Notes under the pieces: generated by a model
Told to the model about the DNA's origin: nothing
The model's database searches: none
The model's input: only the letters and a program-made list of their open reading frames with translations
Position numbers and translations under genes: made by a program
Source of the DNA: Deltaproteobacteria bacterium
GTDB lineage: Bacteria; Desulfobacterota; Desulfobacteria; Desulfobacterales; G020354645
DNA: 64,000 nt
Direction: 5' to 3'
Assembly: GCA_020354645.1 (NCBI GenBank)
Contig: CP070652.1
Location: forward strand, 691,065 to 755,064
Part shown: in pieces, positions 26,233 to 34,939 of the stretch
How the letters are laid out: the number at the start of each line of letters is the position of its first letter
Numbering within the stretch: position 1 is the stretch's first letter

Positions 26233-26682
26233 TTATTCAACACGCCGTGAACGAACAATTAGCAAAGATCGGTCAATGCGCTGAAGTACCCCGGCGGCTA
26301 CACTCCCGTAAAAAGTGCGTGCCGAGCCACCGAGTCCATGACTGGCCATTGCGATGAGATCTGCATTTTCTTTTTCGGCAGTATTGATAATTGTGGAAAC
26401 GACAGATCCCTGTCCGATAAGGATTTTGGTTTTTATGTCTTTTTTTTGCAAGTCCTGCTGAACAGATGCTAAGTATGATTCGACTTCTTTCCGTTGGTTT
26501 TGACTCTCCTTCCGATAATTCGTTACGTCCACCACCTCGTCAATCCCCAGAATAAGTTCCGGTTCTTCAACTCTAAATAAAATTACTTCGGCATTGTAAC
26601 AGGCTGCAAGATTCACCGCCTGGGGCAATATGGTCTCGGCTCGTTTGGATCCGTCCAAGGGAACAGGTATGGTTTTATACAT
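26233..26682 (-). CDS. Universal stress protein, UspA family
   Basis: A 149-residue Usp domain. It starts MYKTIPVPLDGSKRAETILP with AAGGAGG just upstream, so ATG 26682 is used, not the longer frame. The ATP loop ASHGLGGSARTFYGSVAAGV fits G-2x-G-7x-G-S, close to the family motif. A class B sigma-54 promoter lies about 490 bp upstream on the same strand. The leader between them is largely made of a 301-bp fold-back element. Confidence 0.9.
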   Translation of the reverse strand: MYKTIPVPLDGSKRAETILPQAVNLAACYNAEVILFRVEEPELILGIDEVVDVTNYRKESQNQRKEVESYLASVQQDLQKKDIKTKILIGQGSVVSTIINTAEKENADLIAMASHGLGGSARTFYGSVAAGVLQRIDRSLLIVRSRRVE

Positions 26683-26716
26683 AAAAACCTCCTTATACAT
26701 CTTATACACCTACTAT

Positions 26717-27017
26717 AGTGATTCTCAAAATAACGTTCCGAAATAAAGCAGAATGAAGAGGTCCGGTCAGGGGGTAAATTTTTGTCGTCAAGATGCAGAA
26801 TCGCAGCCCCCTTGGCTTGGAAATGGCCACTTCCTATCAATTGACCCCTCTGCCAGTTATACCGTATTGTGGTTAACACAAAGACTCACCGTCGTTTGCT
26901 CATCCAGGCAGCAACAGCCCTTTGTCGCTTAGAATCATCGAGGTAATCAGCTTGTCGACAAAAAATTTACCCCCTGTCCGGGCCTCGTGCAATCGGAATA
27001 TTATTTTGAGAATCACT
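26717..27017. mobile_element. MITE-like element with long terminal inverted repeats
   Basis: The ends AGTGATTCTCAAAATAA (26717-26733) and its complement (27001-27017) are perfect. A second perfect or near-perfect block, GGGGGTAAATTTTTGTCG on the left (26770-26787) and its complement on the right (26956-26974), extends each arm to about 62-71 bp with small indels. The core of about 170 bp holds no transposase; a minus-strand fragment ending SKRQRAVAAWMSKRR may be captured gene DNA. No convincing target-site duplication was seen. It sits between a sigma-54 promoter and uspA. Confidence 0.7.
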
Positions 27018-27172
27018 CTAATATTTACCAGTCGTTAGCACTCGGTCGATTGATTTTCTGAGAAACACCACCAACACTTCTCTTCAGTGGACCCGTGTGT
27101 ATCCTCTGTCCAACAGCTTTCCAATACATTTACTAACAATTTGGCTATTGTCTCTTTATCACTATTATACAA

Positions 27173-27189
27173 TGCATGAAATGTGCCAG
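27173..27189 (-). promoter_or_regulatory. Sigma-54 promoter reading toward UspA
   Basis: On the minus strand CTGGCACATTTCATGCA gives GG and GC at 10-bp spacing (perfect -24, one mismatch at -12). Tandem class B sites lie upstream at 27272-27310. The first recognised gene downstream is UspA at 26682, after the fold-back element. Confidence 0.72.
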
Positions 27190-27271
27190 TAGCCTTAAGC
27201 TCTATCTGGTGCCGAAAAATATTCATAATCGAGGCATTTCGGTCGGCAAAAGCGATATTTTTCACTAAGGT

Positions 27272-27310
27272 TTAGAAAAAATTAGAGGTCAAGTTTCGAA
27301 AAAGTTCGAA
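27272..27310 (-). promoter_or_regulatory. Tandem class B activator sites
   Basis: TTCGAA-AAAG-TTCGAA (27295-27310) and TTAGAA-AAAA-TTAGAG (27272-27287; plus-strand reading) are spaced 23 bp. Their centres are 115.5 and 92.5 bp upstream of the GG of the minus-strand promoter at 27187. The outer site matches that at 44381-44396 in both half-sites. Confidence 0.72.
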
Positions 27311-27342
27311 ATTAGAAAATCATATACCGAATTCGATAAGCA

Positions 27343-28248
27343 TTATTCTCTAAGAATTCTCTCCATTTCAAAAAACAGGTCCTGCTCCCGAATGACACCG
27401 ACAACTTCCCCGGAAACTACGACCGCCAGTCTCCGAACTTTATTTTCAAGCATCATGTATGCGGCTTCCATTAGGCTTGCTTTTCCATCTATAGTTATCG
27501 GTGCAGGGGACATGACATCCTTAATTTTTGTGTCAGCGTTCCTCTTTATTTCCTTGCTGAACATTCCGGCCCAAAACATAGGAGAGTATTGAATGGTGTC
27601 TGCGGTGGAGGGTTTAGGGGCCGACAGGTAGGCCGGCATTATCATTTCAAGCAGATCCGTTATCGCAAGACTCCCAATAACATTTTTATTATTATTATCC
27701 ATCACGAGGATGGAGCGGTGACCCGTTTCCATGATCCGGCTGGTGGATGCTATGGAGGTAAATGACGTTTTCAATTTTAAAATGGCATCTTTTACGCTGG
27801 CATCCTCACTAATTGTGGAATATTCCTCAAAGGTAACCATGACGCCCAAAACCCTTTTTTCTTCGATGATGCCCGGCTCTCTATTGTATTGGAAGGCATC
27901 ATTGATTTTAGCCGAAAGCAGGTCTATATCACAAGGTTTTGTCAAATAATCGACGGCTCCGTCAGCGAGGGCTTTCTCGGCGGACGGCAGCGCCCCGTGT
28001 CCGGTAAGCATGATTACCGGTATGCCCGGGACACGTTTTTTTATCTCTTTCAAGACCTGGTGGCCGTCCATACCGTGCATTTTGACATCAAGGATCACCA
28101 CATCCGGATTTTCATTAAGTTTATCGATGGCTTCTTCGCCACTGGCTGCCAGGATAGTTTCGAATCCTCGTCTGTTCAGAATCTTTTTGGTGGTCGCCCG
28201 AAACTGTTTTTCATCATCGACCATTAACACCTTTATTTTTTCATTCAT
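27343..28248 (-). CDS. Response regulator: receiver fused to a CBS pair
   Basis: A 301-residue fusion. The receiver fills residues 1-120 (VLMVDDEKQF, VVILDVKMHGMDG, IMLTGHGA, YLTKPCD). The C-terminal 170 residues hold two CBS domains separated by a helical insertion (GVMVTFEEYSTISEDASVKD and IKDVMSPAPITIDGKASLME), the same layout as the stand-alone CBS protein at 6683. The start at 28248 has GGAG upstream. It follows a tiny membrane-protein gene after 46 bp. Phosphorylation may control nucleotide sensing by the CBS pair, or the reverse. Confidence 0.88.
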   Translation of the reverse strand: MNEKIKVLMVDDEKQFRATTKKILNRRGFETILAASGEEAIDKLNENPDVVILDVKMHGMDGHQVLKEIKKRVPGIPVIMLTGHGALPSAEKALADGAVDYLTKPCDIDLLSAKINDAFQYNREPGIIEEKRVLGVMVTFEEYSTISEDASVKDAILKLKTSFTSIASTSRIMETGHRSILVMDNNNKNVIGSLAITDLLEMIMPAYLSAPKPSTADTIQYSPMFWAGMFSKEIKRNADTKIKDVMSPAPITIDGKASLMEAAYMMLENKVRRLAVVVSGEVVGVIREQDLFFEMERILRE

Positions 28249-28294
28249 AACATAAATCTCCGTGCGCTTATGCGGCAAATTTTGACACGCTTCT

Positions 28295-28456
28295 TCAAAG
28301 CAAGCCTAACTTTAGTAAAACACCCAGTAGAAGCATAATAAGCGTGACGACGAAAAAAAACTTACGTTCCGTGTTTCTGCCGAAGTAGATTTTACCATTT
28401 TGATGCAATCGAATTTTTGCTTGCTGACAGGCGCTTTTTTGATAGCTCTTTGCCAT
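28295..28456 (-). CDS. Small single-TM membrane protein (53 aa)
   Basis: ATG at 28456 with an AAAGGGAT site 6 bp upstream. The product has a basic soluble N-terminus (MAKSYQKSACQQAKIRLHQN) and one hydrophobic helix at residues 33-53 ending KLGLL. No intervening stop. It lies 46 bp upstream of the receiver-CBS gene on the same strand, so it is probably its partner. The family is not known to me. Confidence 0.6.
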   Translation of the reverse strand: MAKSYQKSACQQAKIRLHQNGKIYFGRNTERKFFFVVTLIMLLLGVLLKLGLL

Positions 28457-28496
28457 GGTGCATCCCTTTTTTTAATCGACAATTTTAAATCTGAAT

Positions 28497-28702
28497 TTTT
28501 TAATTACTTGAGAGGTCGGGGAGTTTTATTGATCCATTGTCGTAAGTCTTTTGTTTTTCTGCAATTTGGCAGCGGGGGAGACCGCAGCCACCGAAGGTGG
28601 AATGCGCAGGGGGCAAGTATCCCCCGCTGCCGAATTGCTTAGAAAAACAAAGACCGGAGGCACAGAGTCAAAAAAACTCCCCGACCCCTCAATTACTTAA
28701 AA
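28497..28702. repeat. Large fold-back (about 80-bp arms) at the end of the SLC13 gene
   Basis: Left arm 28497-28579 and right arm 28620-28702 are imperfect inverted repeats; the blocks GGTCGGGGAGTTTT, TTGTTTTTCT and GGCAGCGGGGGA each recur as complements. The 40-nt centre has its own hairpin (CCACC-GAA-GGTGG). The right arm includes the stop codon of the leftward SLC13 gene. It could be a non-autonomous mobile element or a long transcript-end hairpin. Confidence 0.7.
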
Positions 28703-30550
28703 TCCCGGAAGGTCACCGAACCCTCTGAACATCCAATAACCCGCCGTTAGTAAGATGAGAAAGATGTTGGCAACGACCCACATGATAATTCCGACTCTGA
28801 TATAATCTTTTGGCTCGAGGTAGCCACTGGCATAGACAATTGCGTTTGGCGGCGTACCGATGATCAGGCAATAAGCAAAGGAAGAGGCGCACGCTGTGCC
28901 CATTGCCATAAACGGCAGAAAAATGGTTCCCGGGTGAACCAAAGCTGCCATATTCAAGGATATGGGACCGACCGCTGCCGCAGCCGGACCGTCGGCCATC
29001 AGATTGGTAATAGCGGCCGTAAGGCCGTTGTTGACCAGCATCAGAGGAATTCCAGAATCGACACCCAGTGGGGCGAGCATCTCAATACAGGTTTTTGCCA
29101 GCCAATAGGCAGCTCCCGTACCGTCAAGGGTTCTTCCGAAAATAATGGCTCCGGCATAAAGCCAGACCACTCCCCAGTCTACTTTTTCCTGGTAGTCTCT
29201 CCAGTTAACAACACCCGCCATAATATAGGCCGCTGCTCCTGCAATTGCGATCACACCGATCCCAAGCCGCACCGGATAAATGCCCATATCGAAGAAGATC
29301 TTCTCCGTAAACCAGCCCCCCAGCATGATCAGGAAGATGATCAATGCCCAGATTTGTTTTTTGTTCCAGCCGCCCATCTTTCCTATTTCATTTTTTAATT
29401 GATCCATGGCCGGGGCCAAGGAGCTGACCCGCGGTTTAAACCGCCAATTCACAATGAACCAGGTAACCGGAATCATGACCAAAACAAAAGGCATGGCATA
29501 GCTCACCCACTGAAAATAACCGATGTCGAAACCGAACATATCATCCAGGTAAGTCATCATGATTACATTTCTGGCACCGCCGGATGGCGCACCGAAACCG
29601 CCGACGTTACAGGCCATGGCTATTGTAATCATCAGCATCTTAGCCAACTCCGGATCTTCCGGCACTTCTTTTGTCAAGCTGTTTTGATAAAGTAGTATGC
29701 CAATAGGAAGAAACATGGCAGCCAGAGCGTGGTCGGAGATAAATGATGCCAGTGGAGAAATGATGATAAAAAAGATGAGAGAGATCCATCTGGTGTTTGG
29801 GACGGCCAGCTTTCTGAAAATTAACAGGCAGACCCGCTTATCCACCCCCGTTTTTACAAAAGCAACGGCAAACATGAGGCTGCCCATAATAAACCAGCAG
29901 GCATCACTCCAGTAGAGCATGGCCACCTCATTTCTTGTTACAACGCCTGTAAAAACCAGGATCAACCCAATACAAAACGCTACCCCCGGGAGGGGGATAC
30001 ACTCCGTCAAAAAGCAAAAGACAACAAACACCGCCATGGCAATGGCCACCTTGATATGCCAGGCGCCCTTATCCGCCGCTTTCTTATCTTGGCCGACCAA
30101 ATTTTCATATTTGAGCCTATCCTTTCTTAGCTCCAGTGATTTTGCCATCAGGCTTGCAAAAGCCTTACGGGTAACATTTTCCTTAATATGCCGTTGGGCC
30201 CTCTCGAGGTTTTTTGGATCCGCCTGAATCTTGTATTTTTTGCACCAATTTAGATCGCGTTTTAAAAACCGTTGCTGGGTGAGAGCTCCCATGCGCATAT
30301 TGCGCTCCATCATCTGAGCGGCCAGAAGCTGCCATTGGGATACATCTGAGCTCTTTAAACCGAAAAGTTCTTTAGTGATATAATTCACAACAGCTTCAGG
30401 CCCCACCCTGTATTCCGTGCCCACATCCTTCATGCCATAAGGGGTCGGCAACATCAAAATTAGAAAAAACAGCCCCACCGGAAAAATGAAAAGTTTCCAA
30501 TTTACATACTTGTCGTATCCGGTTTCCTTGCGGGTCCTCTTATCAGTCAT
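28697..30550 (-). CDS. DASS/SLC13-family anion transporter with N-terminal insertion
   Basis: A 617-residue polytopic protein, longer than usual. TM1 (residues 15-33) is followed by a hydrophilic helical insertion of about 130 residues before the transport core begins near 165. Core signatures: ASFISDHALAAMFLPIGILL near 272 and TNLMADGPAAAAVGPIS near 514, the two hairpin regions that bind substrate and sodium, and GTPPNAIVYASGYL near 573. The probable substrate is a dicarboxylate, sulfate or similar anion. It follows a receiver gene (255-bp gap) and a dCache kinase on the same strand. Confidence 0.9.
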   Translation of the reverse strand: MTDKRTRKETGYDKYVNWKLFIFPVGLFFLILMLPTPYGMKDVGTEYRVGPEAVVNYITKELFGLKSSDVSQWQLLAAQMMERNMRMGALTQQRFLKRDLNWCKKYKIQADPKNLERAQRHIKENVTRKAFASLMAKSLELRKDRLKYENLVGQDKKAADKGAWHIKVAIAMAVFVVFCFLTECIPLPGVAFCIGLILVFTGVVTRNEVAMLYWSDACWFIMGSLMFAVAFVKTGVDKRVCLLIFRKLAVPNTRWISLIFFIIISPLASFISDHALAAMFLPIGILLYQNSLTKEVPEDPELAKMLMITIAMACNVGGFGAPSGGARNVIMMTYLDDMFGFDIGYFQWVSYAMPFVLVMIPVTWFIVNWRFKPRVSSLAPAMDQLKNEIGKMGGWNKKQIWALIIFLIMLGGWFTEKIFFDMGIYPVRLGIGVIAIAGAAAYIMAGVVNWRDYQEKVDWGVVWLYAGAIIFGRTLDGTGAAYWLAKTCIEMLAPLGVDSGIPLMLVNNGLTAAITNLMADGPAAAAVGPISLNMAALVHPGTIFLPFMAMGTACASSFAYCLIIGTPPNAIVYASGYLEPKDYIRVGIIMWVVANIFLILLTAGYWMFRGFGDLPGF

Positions 30551-30805
30551 TGCATATTCCTTCCACTACTTTTGGCTGTTTAAACAATGCCTTCTGATTG
30601 ATTACCGGCTCAGATTTTTCAGAAATTTCCCTTCAATACAATCAATGGCATACTGTTGATGTTCCCTTCAGGTTCGACGTTACCCGAAGGTGTCACTGCC
30701 ATCCGACTCACCCGTCAAGATGGATCTGCCGGGGTTGGGCTTCCTCTGTTCAGCCCAATAGGGACCTGGCGTTGAGATCGAATGAGGTGGAAGCGGTTCA
30801 TGGTC

Positions 30806-31261
30806 TCAGGGCGTTTTTGCTTTTTTAATGATTTCTCTAGGAGACCTCATAAATTTTTTGGTTTGTGCCATGCGGATTTTTTCTTCCAGCCGTTGTCGCA
30901 TTGCGAAAGCTTCTTCCGCCTTTGCAATAAGGTCATCGATTTCTGTGGGTTTGGTTAAAAAATCGATGGCCCCGGATTTTAATCCTTCAACGGCAGACTC
31001 AACCGTGCCGTGTCCGGTCAGCATAATGACTGCCACAAGAGGATGATTACTTTTAATCGCCCTTAAGGTATCGAGGCCGTCGAGGCCGGGCATTTTAACA
31101 TCCAGAATTACCACATGGACCGTCTTGTGCTTCAGTGTTTCCAAGGCTTCAATCCCGCTGGACGCCGTAAGGATGTCGTATCCTTTTCTTGCAAGCAGCT
31201 TACGGGTGGTAGAGAGAAATCTTTCTTCATCATCCACCAGCAACATTTTCATGGCTTCCAT
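30806..31261 (-). CDS. Receiver-only response regulator with C-terminal helical tail
   Basis: A 151-residue receiver (LLVDDEERF, VVILDVKMPGLDG, IMLTGHGT, FLTKPTE). The last 35 residues (EEKIRMAQTKKFMRSPREII) form a basic helix without a known DNA-binding fold. Starts at ATG 31261 or ATG 31252. It lies between the dCache kinase and the DASS transporter of this cassette. Confidence 0.87.
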   Translation of the reverse strand: MEAMKMLLVDDEERFLSTTRKLLARKGYDILTASSGIEALETLKHKTVHVVILDVKMPGLDGLDTLRAIKSNHPLVAVIMLTGHGTVESAVEGLKSGAIDFLTKPTEIDDLIAKAEEAFAMRQRLEEKIRMAQTKKFMRSPREIIKKAKTP

Positions 31262-31302
31262 GTCTTTCTCCTCTGATTAATTTACTTTCCTTCGCCAGAA
31301 TG

Positions 31303-31322
31303 CCCCACGGCTTGCCGCGGGG
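31303..31322 (-). terminator. GC-rich hairpin between kinase and receiver
   Basis: CCCC-A-CGGC-TT-GCCG-C-GGGG folds into an 8-bp stem with one mismatch. On the minus strand it lies 45 bp after the kinase stop and before the receiver start. It may reduce read-through or mark an mRNA processing site. Confidence 0.4.
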
Positions 31323-31367
31323 AGGCTTCACTTTTCATACTGTGACTTCAATCACGCGAAGCCATTG

Positions 31368-33062
31368 CTAGGCCCCAGCTGGCAGATGGATTGTGAAGGT
31401 GGTTCCGACCCCTTGTTCACTTTCGACCTCCATGTTTCCCCCCATACTGTTTATGATGCCGTAGCAAATGGAAAGGCCCAGTCCGGTTCCTTCGCCAACG
31501 GGTTTAGTAGTAAAAAATGGTGAAAATATCTTTTTCAAATTTTCGGGCCTTACACCGCAGACATTGTCTTTAACTCTGATTTCAACATTTTTATCCTCTT
31601 TTGGCTTGGCCTCGATCACTAGTTGGCCGCCGGCAGATCCGTGTTGTTTAATGATTGCATCGATGGCGTTGTTGAAAAGATTTAGCAGGACTTGTTGAAG
31701 CTGTGACGGATCTGCTAATATCGGCGGTGCAGCCTCCGAGACCTTCTGGTTGATGGTTATGCCGTGAACGTCGGCCTTTTTTCTCACCATGTCGATAATT
31801 TCCGGAATCGAATGTTGAAGTTCCAGCTCTTGAAGTTCGGGTTTTGTTTTTCGGCCGAACTTCAATATGGCCTGGGTGATTTCAGAGCAGCGTTTTATTT
31901 GAAACGCTATTTGTCGGATTGACTCTTCCAGTTCCGAAAGATCTTCCGAATGATGGAGATGCCCCCTTTCCATTAGATCCGTCAAAATGGCTTCGATCAG
32001 TGCCTGCTCACTTTTCATTATCTGCAGGGGGTTGTTGATTTCGTGGGCGAATCCTGCTGCCATTTCACCGAGTTCCGCCAGGCGACCGGCCCTGATGAGT
32101 TGTTCCTGGAGTCGGCCCTTCTCCAGATCTGATTGTTTAATTCGTTCTACGATACGACCGGTAAGATAAAAAGCCACCCCAACGATAGTTATTCCGCCGA
32201 CAGCGGCGACGATAACACTCAGATAAACGGCTGTCTTGAGGGCTCTGAAGGCGTCGGATTGTTCCTGTCTGACCACCAGCAGCCATTGTTTGTCTTTCAG
32301 CCAGGTCGTCGCATACAAGTAGTTTTTTCCTGATGCATCCGCATTGATAAAGGTTTTGATATCGCTGTGGAATTGGGGATATTGAGCGTAATCCGGGTCT
32401 TTATCCATGAGGTTGCCTCCTGAGCGCCGGTCGGTCTGAAATATGCCGCTTTTATTCAGGATGTACGCTTCACCTGTTTTTCCGATGCGAACCTTTCTAA
32501 CCAAATTGTTAAACATAAACGTGTCAATAGTAGCCCGGATCACCCATTTTCTGCCATTTTCTTCGCGGGCGATAGCGATGATAAAGTGAGGTATCCTTCG
32601 ATAGCCGAGGAACACGTCGCTGATATAGTAATCCCTATTTAATACCTCTTTGAACCAGGGTGCCTCATCGTAAACCTTTCCTGCTAATCGGTATGGGCCA
32701 TGATAGGCCACGTGCACTCCGGAATCATTAAAAACCCCCAGATCGGCAAATGCATATGATTTTCTTTTTAGATCATTAAAGACCCGGTTTAGTTTTTCAG
32801 TTTGGCTGAGTTCTTCGAAGCTGTGGGAATGGAGAACCAGATCCAAATCAGATTTTCGTTCCATGAGAAACGATTCTATCATTTGTCGATGGTCTTCAAC
32901 GATTCGGTGCATGCTTGCAATGCTGGAATTTGACAGCGAGGTTGTGAAGTAAAAATAGCCGATACCCAGGATTAGGACAAATGGGATGAAAGGTACCAGG
33001 ATCATGCTGGTCAAAATATATTTCCTGATTCTACTGTAGTGGCTCTGAACTTTTCGGGCCAT
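31368..33062 (-). CDS. Membrane sensor histidine kinase, dCache-HisKA-HATPase
   Basis: A 564-residue kinase closely similar in layout to those at 4612 and 41000. TM1 near 14-35, dCache sensor near 40-270 with YISDVFLGYRRIPHFIIAIA, TM2 near 282-304. H-box GFAHEINNPLQIMKSEQ (near 342); ATPase motifs NLFNNAIDAI, KDNVCGVRPENL (the usual DxGxG is altered to D-N-V-C-G), [20 protein letters not shown]. The altered G1 box may weaken ATP binding. A class A sigma-54 promoter lies 33 bp upstream, so its expression is itself regulated. Confidence 0.9.
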   Translation of the reverse strand: MARKVQSHYSRIRKYILTSMILVPFIPFVLILGIGYFYFTTSLSNSSIASMHRIVEDHRQMIESFLMERKSDLDLVLHSHSFEELSQTEKLNRVFNDLKRKSYAFADLGVFNDSGVHVAYHGPYRLAGKVYDEAPWFKEVLNRDYYISDVFLGYRRIPHFIIAIAREENGRKWVIRATIDTFMFNNLVRKVRIGKTGEAYILNKSGIFQTDRRSGGNLMDKDPDYAQYPQFHSDIKTFINADASGKNYLYATTWLKDKQWLLVVRQEQSDAFRALKTAVYLSVIVAAVGGITIVGVAFYLTGRIVERIKQSDLEKGRLQEQLIRAGRLAELGEMAAGFAHEINNPLQIMKSEQALIEAILTDLMERGHLHHSEDLSELEESIRQIAFQIKRCSEITQAILKFGRKTKPELQELELQHSIPEIIDMVRKKADVHGITINQKVSEAAPPILADPSQLQQVLLNLFNNAIDAIIKQHGSAGGQLVIEAKPKEDKNVEIRVKDNVCGVRPENLKKIFSPFFTTKPVGEGTGLGLSICYGIINSMGGNMEVESEQGVGTTFTIHLPAGA

Positions 33063-33094
33063 TGGCTCTCCCCCGGTTACGTTTCATCTAAATG

Positions 33095-33111
33095 AGCAAT
33101 CCCTATGCCAT
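33095..33111 (-). promoter_or_regulatory. Sigma-54 promoter of the dCache kinase/receiver/DASS cassette
   Basis: On the minus strand ATGGCATAGGGATTGCT has GG and GC at 10-bp spacing, with a perfect TTGCT and a one-base change in the -24 box. The kinase start (33062) lies about 34 bp further. Confidence 0.65.
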
Positions 33112-33215
33112 ACCCGGATGTAAAGGGAATTTCTAATAACTCCATGAAATTAAAGGTGTTAATTATATTCGCGATTTTTTAGTGCCGACCTACAGGCAAT
33201 TTATTGTCGGGATTT

Positions 33216-33230
33216 TTTACAAATTGTAAA
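33216..33230 (-). promoter_or_regulatory. Class A activator-binding site (UAS)
   Basis: TTTACA-AAT-TGTAAA is a perfect 6-bp inverted repeat with a 3-bp spacer, centred 114 bp upstream of the GG of the minus-strand promoter at 33109. It is the third member of the class with sites 12698 and 18358. Confidence 0.68.
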
Positions 33231-33703
33231 GAATGGGAGGATCGGCCTTTGTGGAAGCGTATAGCGCACTATTCATAGTATCGGACAGCAAACCGTAAAG
33301 CACAGATTCTCCGGTACAAAATTGCCCTATATCGTAAGCCACACGACGGTATTGGTGACGATTCCATCAGGAGCTGAAAAGGCACACCAACGTCAATCAA
33401 TGGAGAAAATATAAGGTTTAAACATCCCCGCTAAAACTAAAAGGCCATAGAGGTGGTTTCGGCTGAGCGATTTACAGGATGATCATTACACCGGCTGCCC
33501 TATTGAAACCCCTTCTGGGAGGTGTTATATTATCCGAAAGATTTCGGTATCATTTAAAGATATTCATCTGCCCAAGGCACTTGACTCAATTTAACCAGGC
33601 AGATATTCAAGCGGGTACATTTCGTGGCGCTAGTTTTTCCCTTAACAATTAACTCGAGATTATTTGATAATTATCATCAACTAGATTTTAGATTTGTATT
33701 ATC
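33231..33703. other. 473-bp region without a recognised gene
   Basis: It lies between the class A operator and the rightward gene at 33704. I saw no open frame with a ribosome site, no sigma-54 motif and no strong hairpin. An AATTATC-type AT-rich stretch just before 33704 could hold a sigma-70 promoter. Confidence 0.4.
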
Positions 33704-34939
33704 ATGAAAACATCTTTACCGGAAAAAGCCAGGCTCCTGGAGCGATTGAAGCAGGGCAACTTCAATGTTCCTGATTTTATTTATGTTCCGGCTATTGATT
33801 TTGAGCAAAAAAATTTTGAGGTCCTTAATGCGTTTCTCAAAAAGCATCAGGAAAGCTTTAAGGTGTTGGCTCGCAGCGCCCATCCTCAGGAAGAACACTT
33901 CAAGGGTGGAACCTTTGAATCCCTGGAGACTTACGCGGATCTAAGTGGGATCCAATATGCCAGAAAACGGATGATAAAATCAGCAAAGTTCGACAAAAAA
34001 TTGACGATTCAGAGGCAACAGAAATTTCACCATGCGCCGGCAGTCGACCCGGATGGAATGGGAGTTATTGTAATGCCCTTTATCGAGGGCTCGAGCGTAA
34101 TGGCAAAAATAGTAGCGGGTGACTGGGAATTTGGCTACTGCCGGAATCGGCTACACAAAGTACAGCAGGATCCATACATCACCCGAACACCCCACGACCA
34201 GAAATTGCTTCAGATATCGGAAGATATCCAAACATATTTAGGGTTCGCCTGTGAAATAGAATATGTCATTTCAGCGGATAATGAAATTCATGTGGTGCAG
34301 GCCAAAGATATTTCCCACATCGAAATGTTAGAACAAATGGAAAGCGAACGATCCATTCGACTAGATGGAATTTACAGGATCAGGAAAAGGCGTAACTACC
34401 GGGAACGGACGGTTTATGTTATGGACAACACGGCTTTTTACATTTCGGTGATCAGTAAATGCGAAGATATGATTCATGGGTCTGAAGGGCCGGCTATCGA
34501 TGTCGAGGATATATTAGAGATTATCAGCGAGTATGAGTCAGGGCTTGAAGAGTTTGCGCTGAAACATCAGCGGTTTGGAATAATTGAATTATCGACCGAA
34601 GCTGTGACGGAATTGTACCAGATAGCGAACCACTATCTGAATGACTTTCCTGATTCTCAAAAGCAGCTCTCAAATGCATTGCATAATAATCGATATAAGA
34701 TCGACTATTTTTTATCTGAGTCCGACACCTTCATCACTAAAGATAAAATCAGGGTTAATCTGGGCGGGCATGATGCTTACGGCATCAATACCGTACGCTA
34801 TCCTCTATGGTCTGTATATTGGAAGCTTGAAAAGCATGAAAAAATAGTGAAGGAGTTCAAAAAATTGGGATTTAAAACCGGTGATCTGGTCGGTATTGAT
34901 ATTGATACCGAAGAAAAACCGACGATTTACCGATTATAG
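33704..34939 (+). CDS. PEP/pyruvate-binding (PPDK N-terminal, ATP-grasp-like) domain protein
   Basis: A 411-residue soluble protein. Residues about 50-75 (VLARSAHPQEEHFKGGTFES) and about 108-200 (MGVIVMPFIEGSSVMAKIVA, then EIEYVISADNEIHVVQAKDI) follow the order of the ATP-binding N-terminal domain of PPDK and PEP synthase: an R-S-A-like loop, a Q-metal-binding strand and a final V-x-Q-A-(K/R) strand. The phosphohistidine and PEP-binding domains are missing. The C-terminal half is of unknown fold. It is reminiscent of the incomplete gene at the left edge. The reaction is unknown. Confidence 0.6.
   Translation: MKTSLPEKARLLERLKQGNFNVPDFIYVPAIDFEQKNFEVLNAFLKKHQESFKVLARSAHPQEEHFKGGTFESLETYADLSGIQYARKRMIKSAKFDKKLTIQRQQKFHHAPAVDPDGMGVIVMPFIEGSSVMAKIVAGDWEFGYCRNRLHKVQQDPYITRTPHDQKLLQISEDIQTYLGFACEIEYVISADNEIHVVQAKDISHIEMLEQMESERSIRLDGIYRIRKRRNYRERTVYVMDNTAFYISVISKCEDMIHGSEGPAIDVEDILEIISEYESGLEEFALKHQRFGIIELSTEAVTELYQIANHYLNDFPDSQKQLSNALHNNRYKIDYFLSESDTFITKDKIRVNLGGHDAYGINTVRYPLWSVYWKLEKHEKIVKEFKKLGFKTGDLVGIDIDTEEKPTIYRL

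Noticed and set aside
27035..27265. 76-codon minus-strand frame
   Set aside because: It overlaps the class B sigma-54 promoter at 27173-27189, starts with GTG without a clear ribosome site, and has no recognisable motif. The regulatory reading explains the region better.
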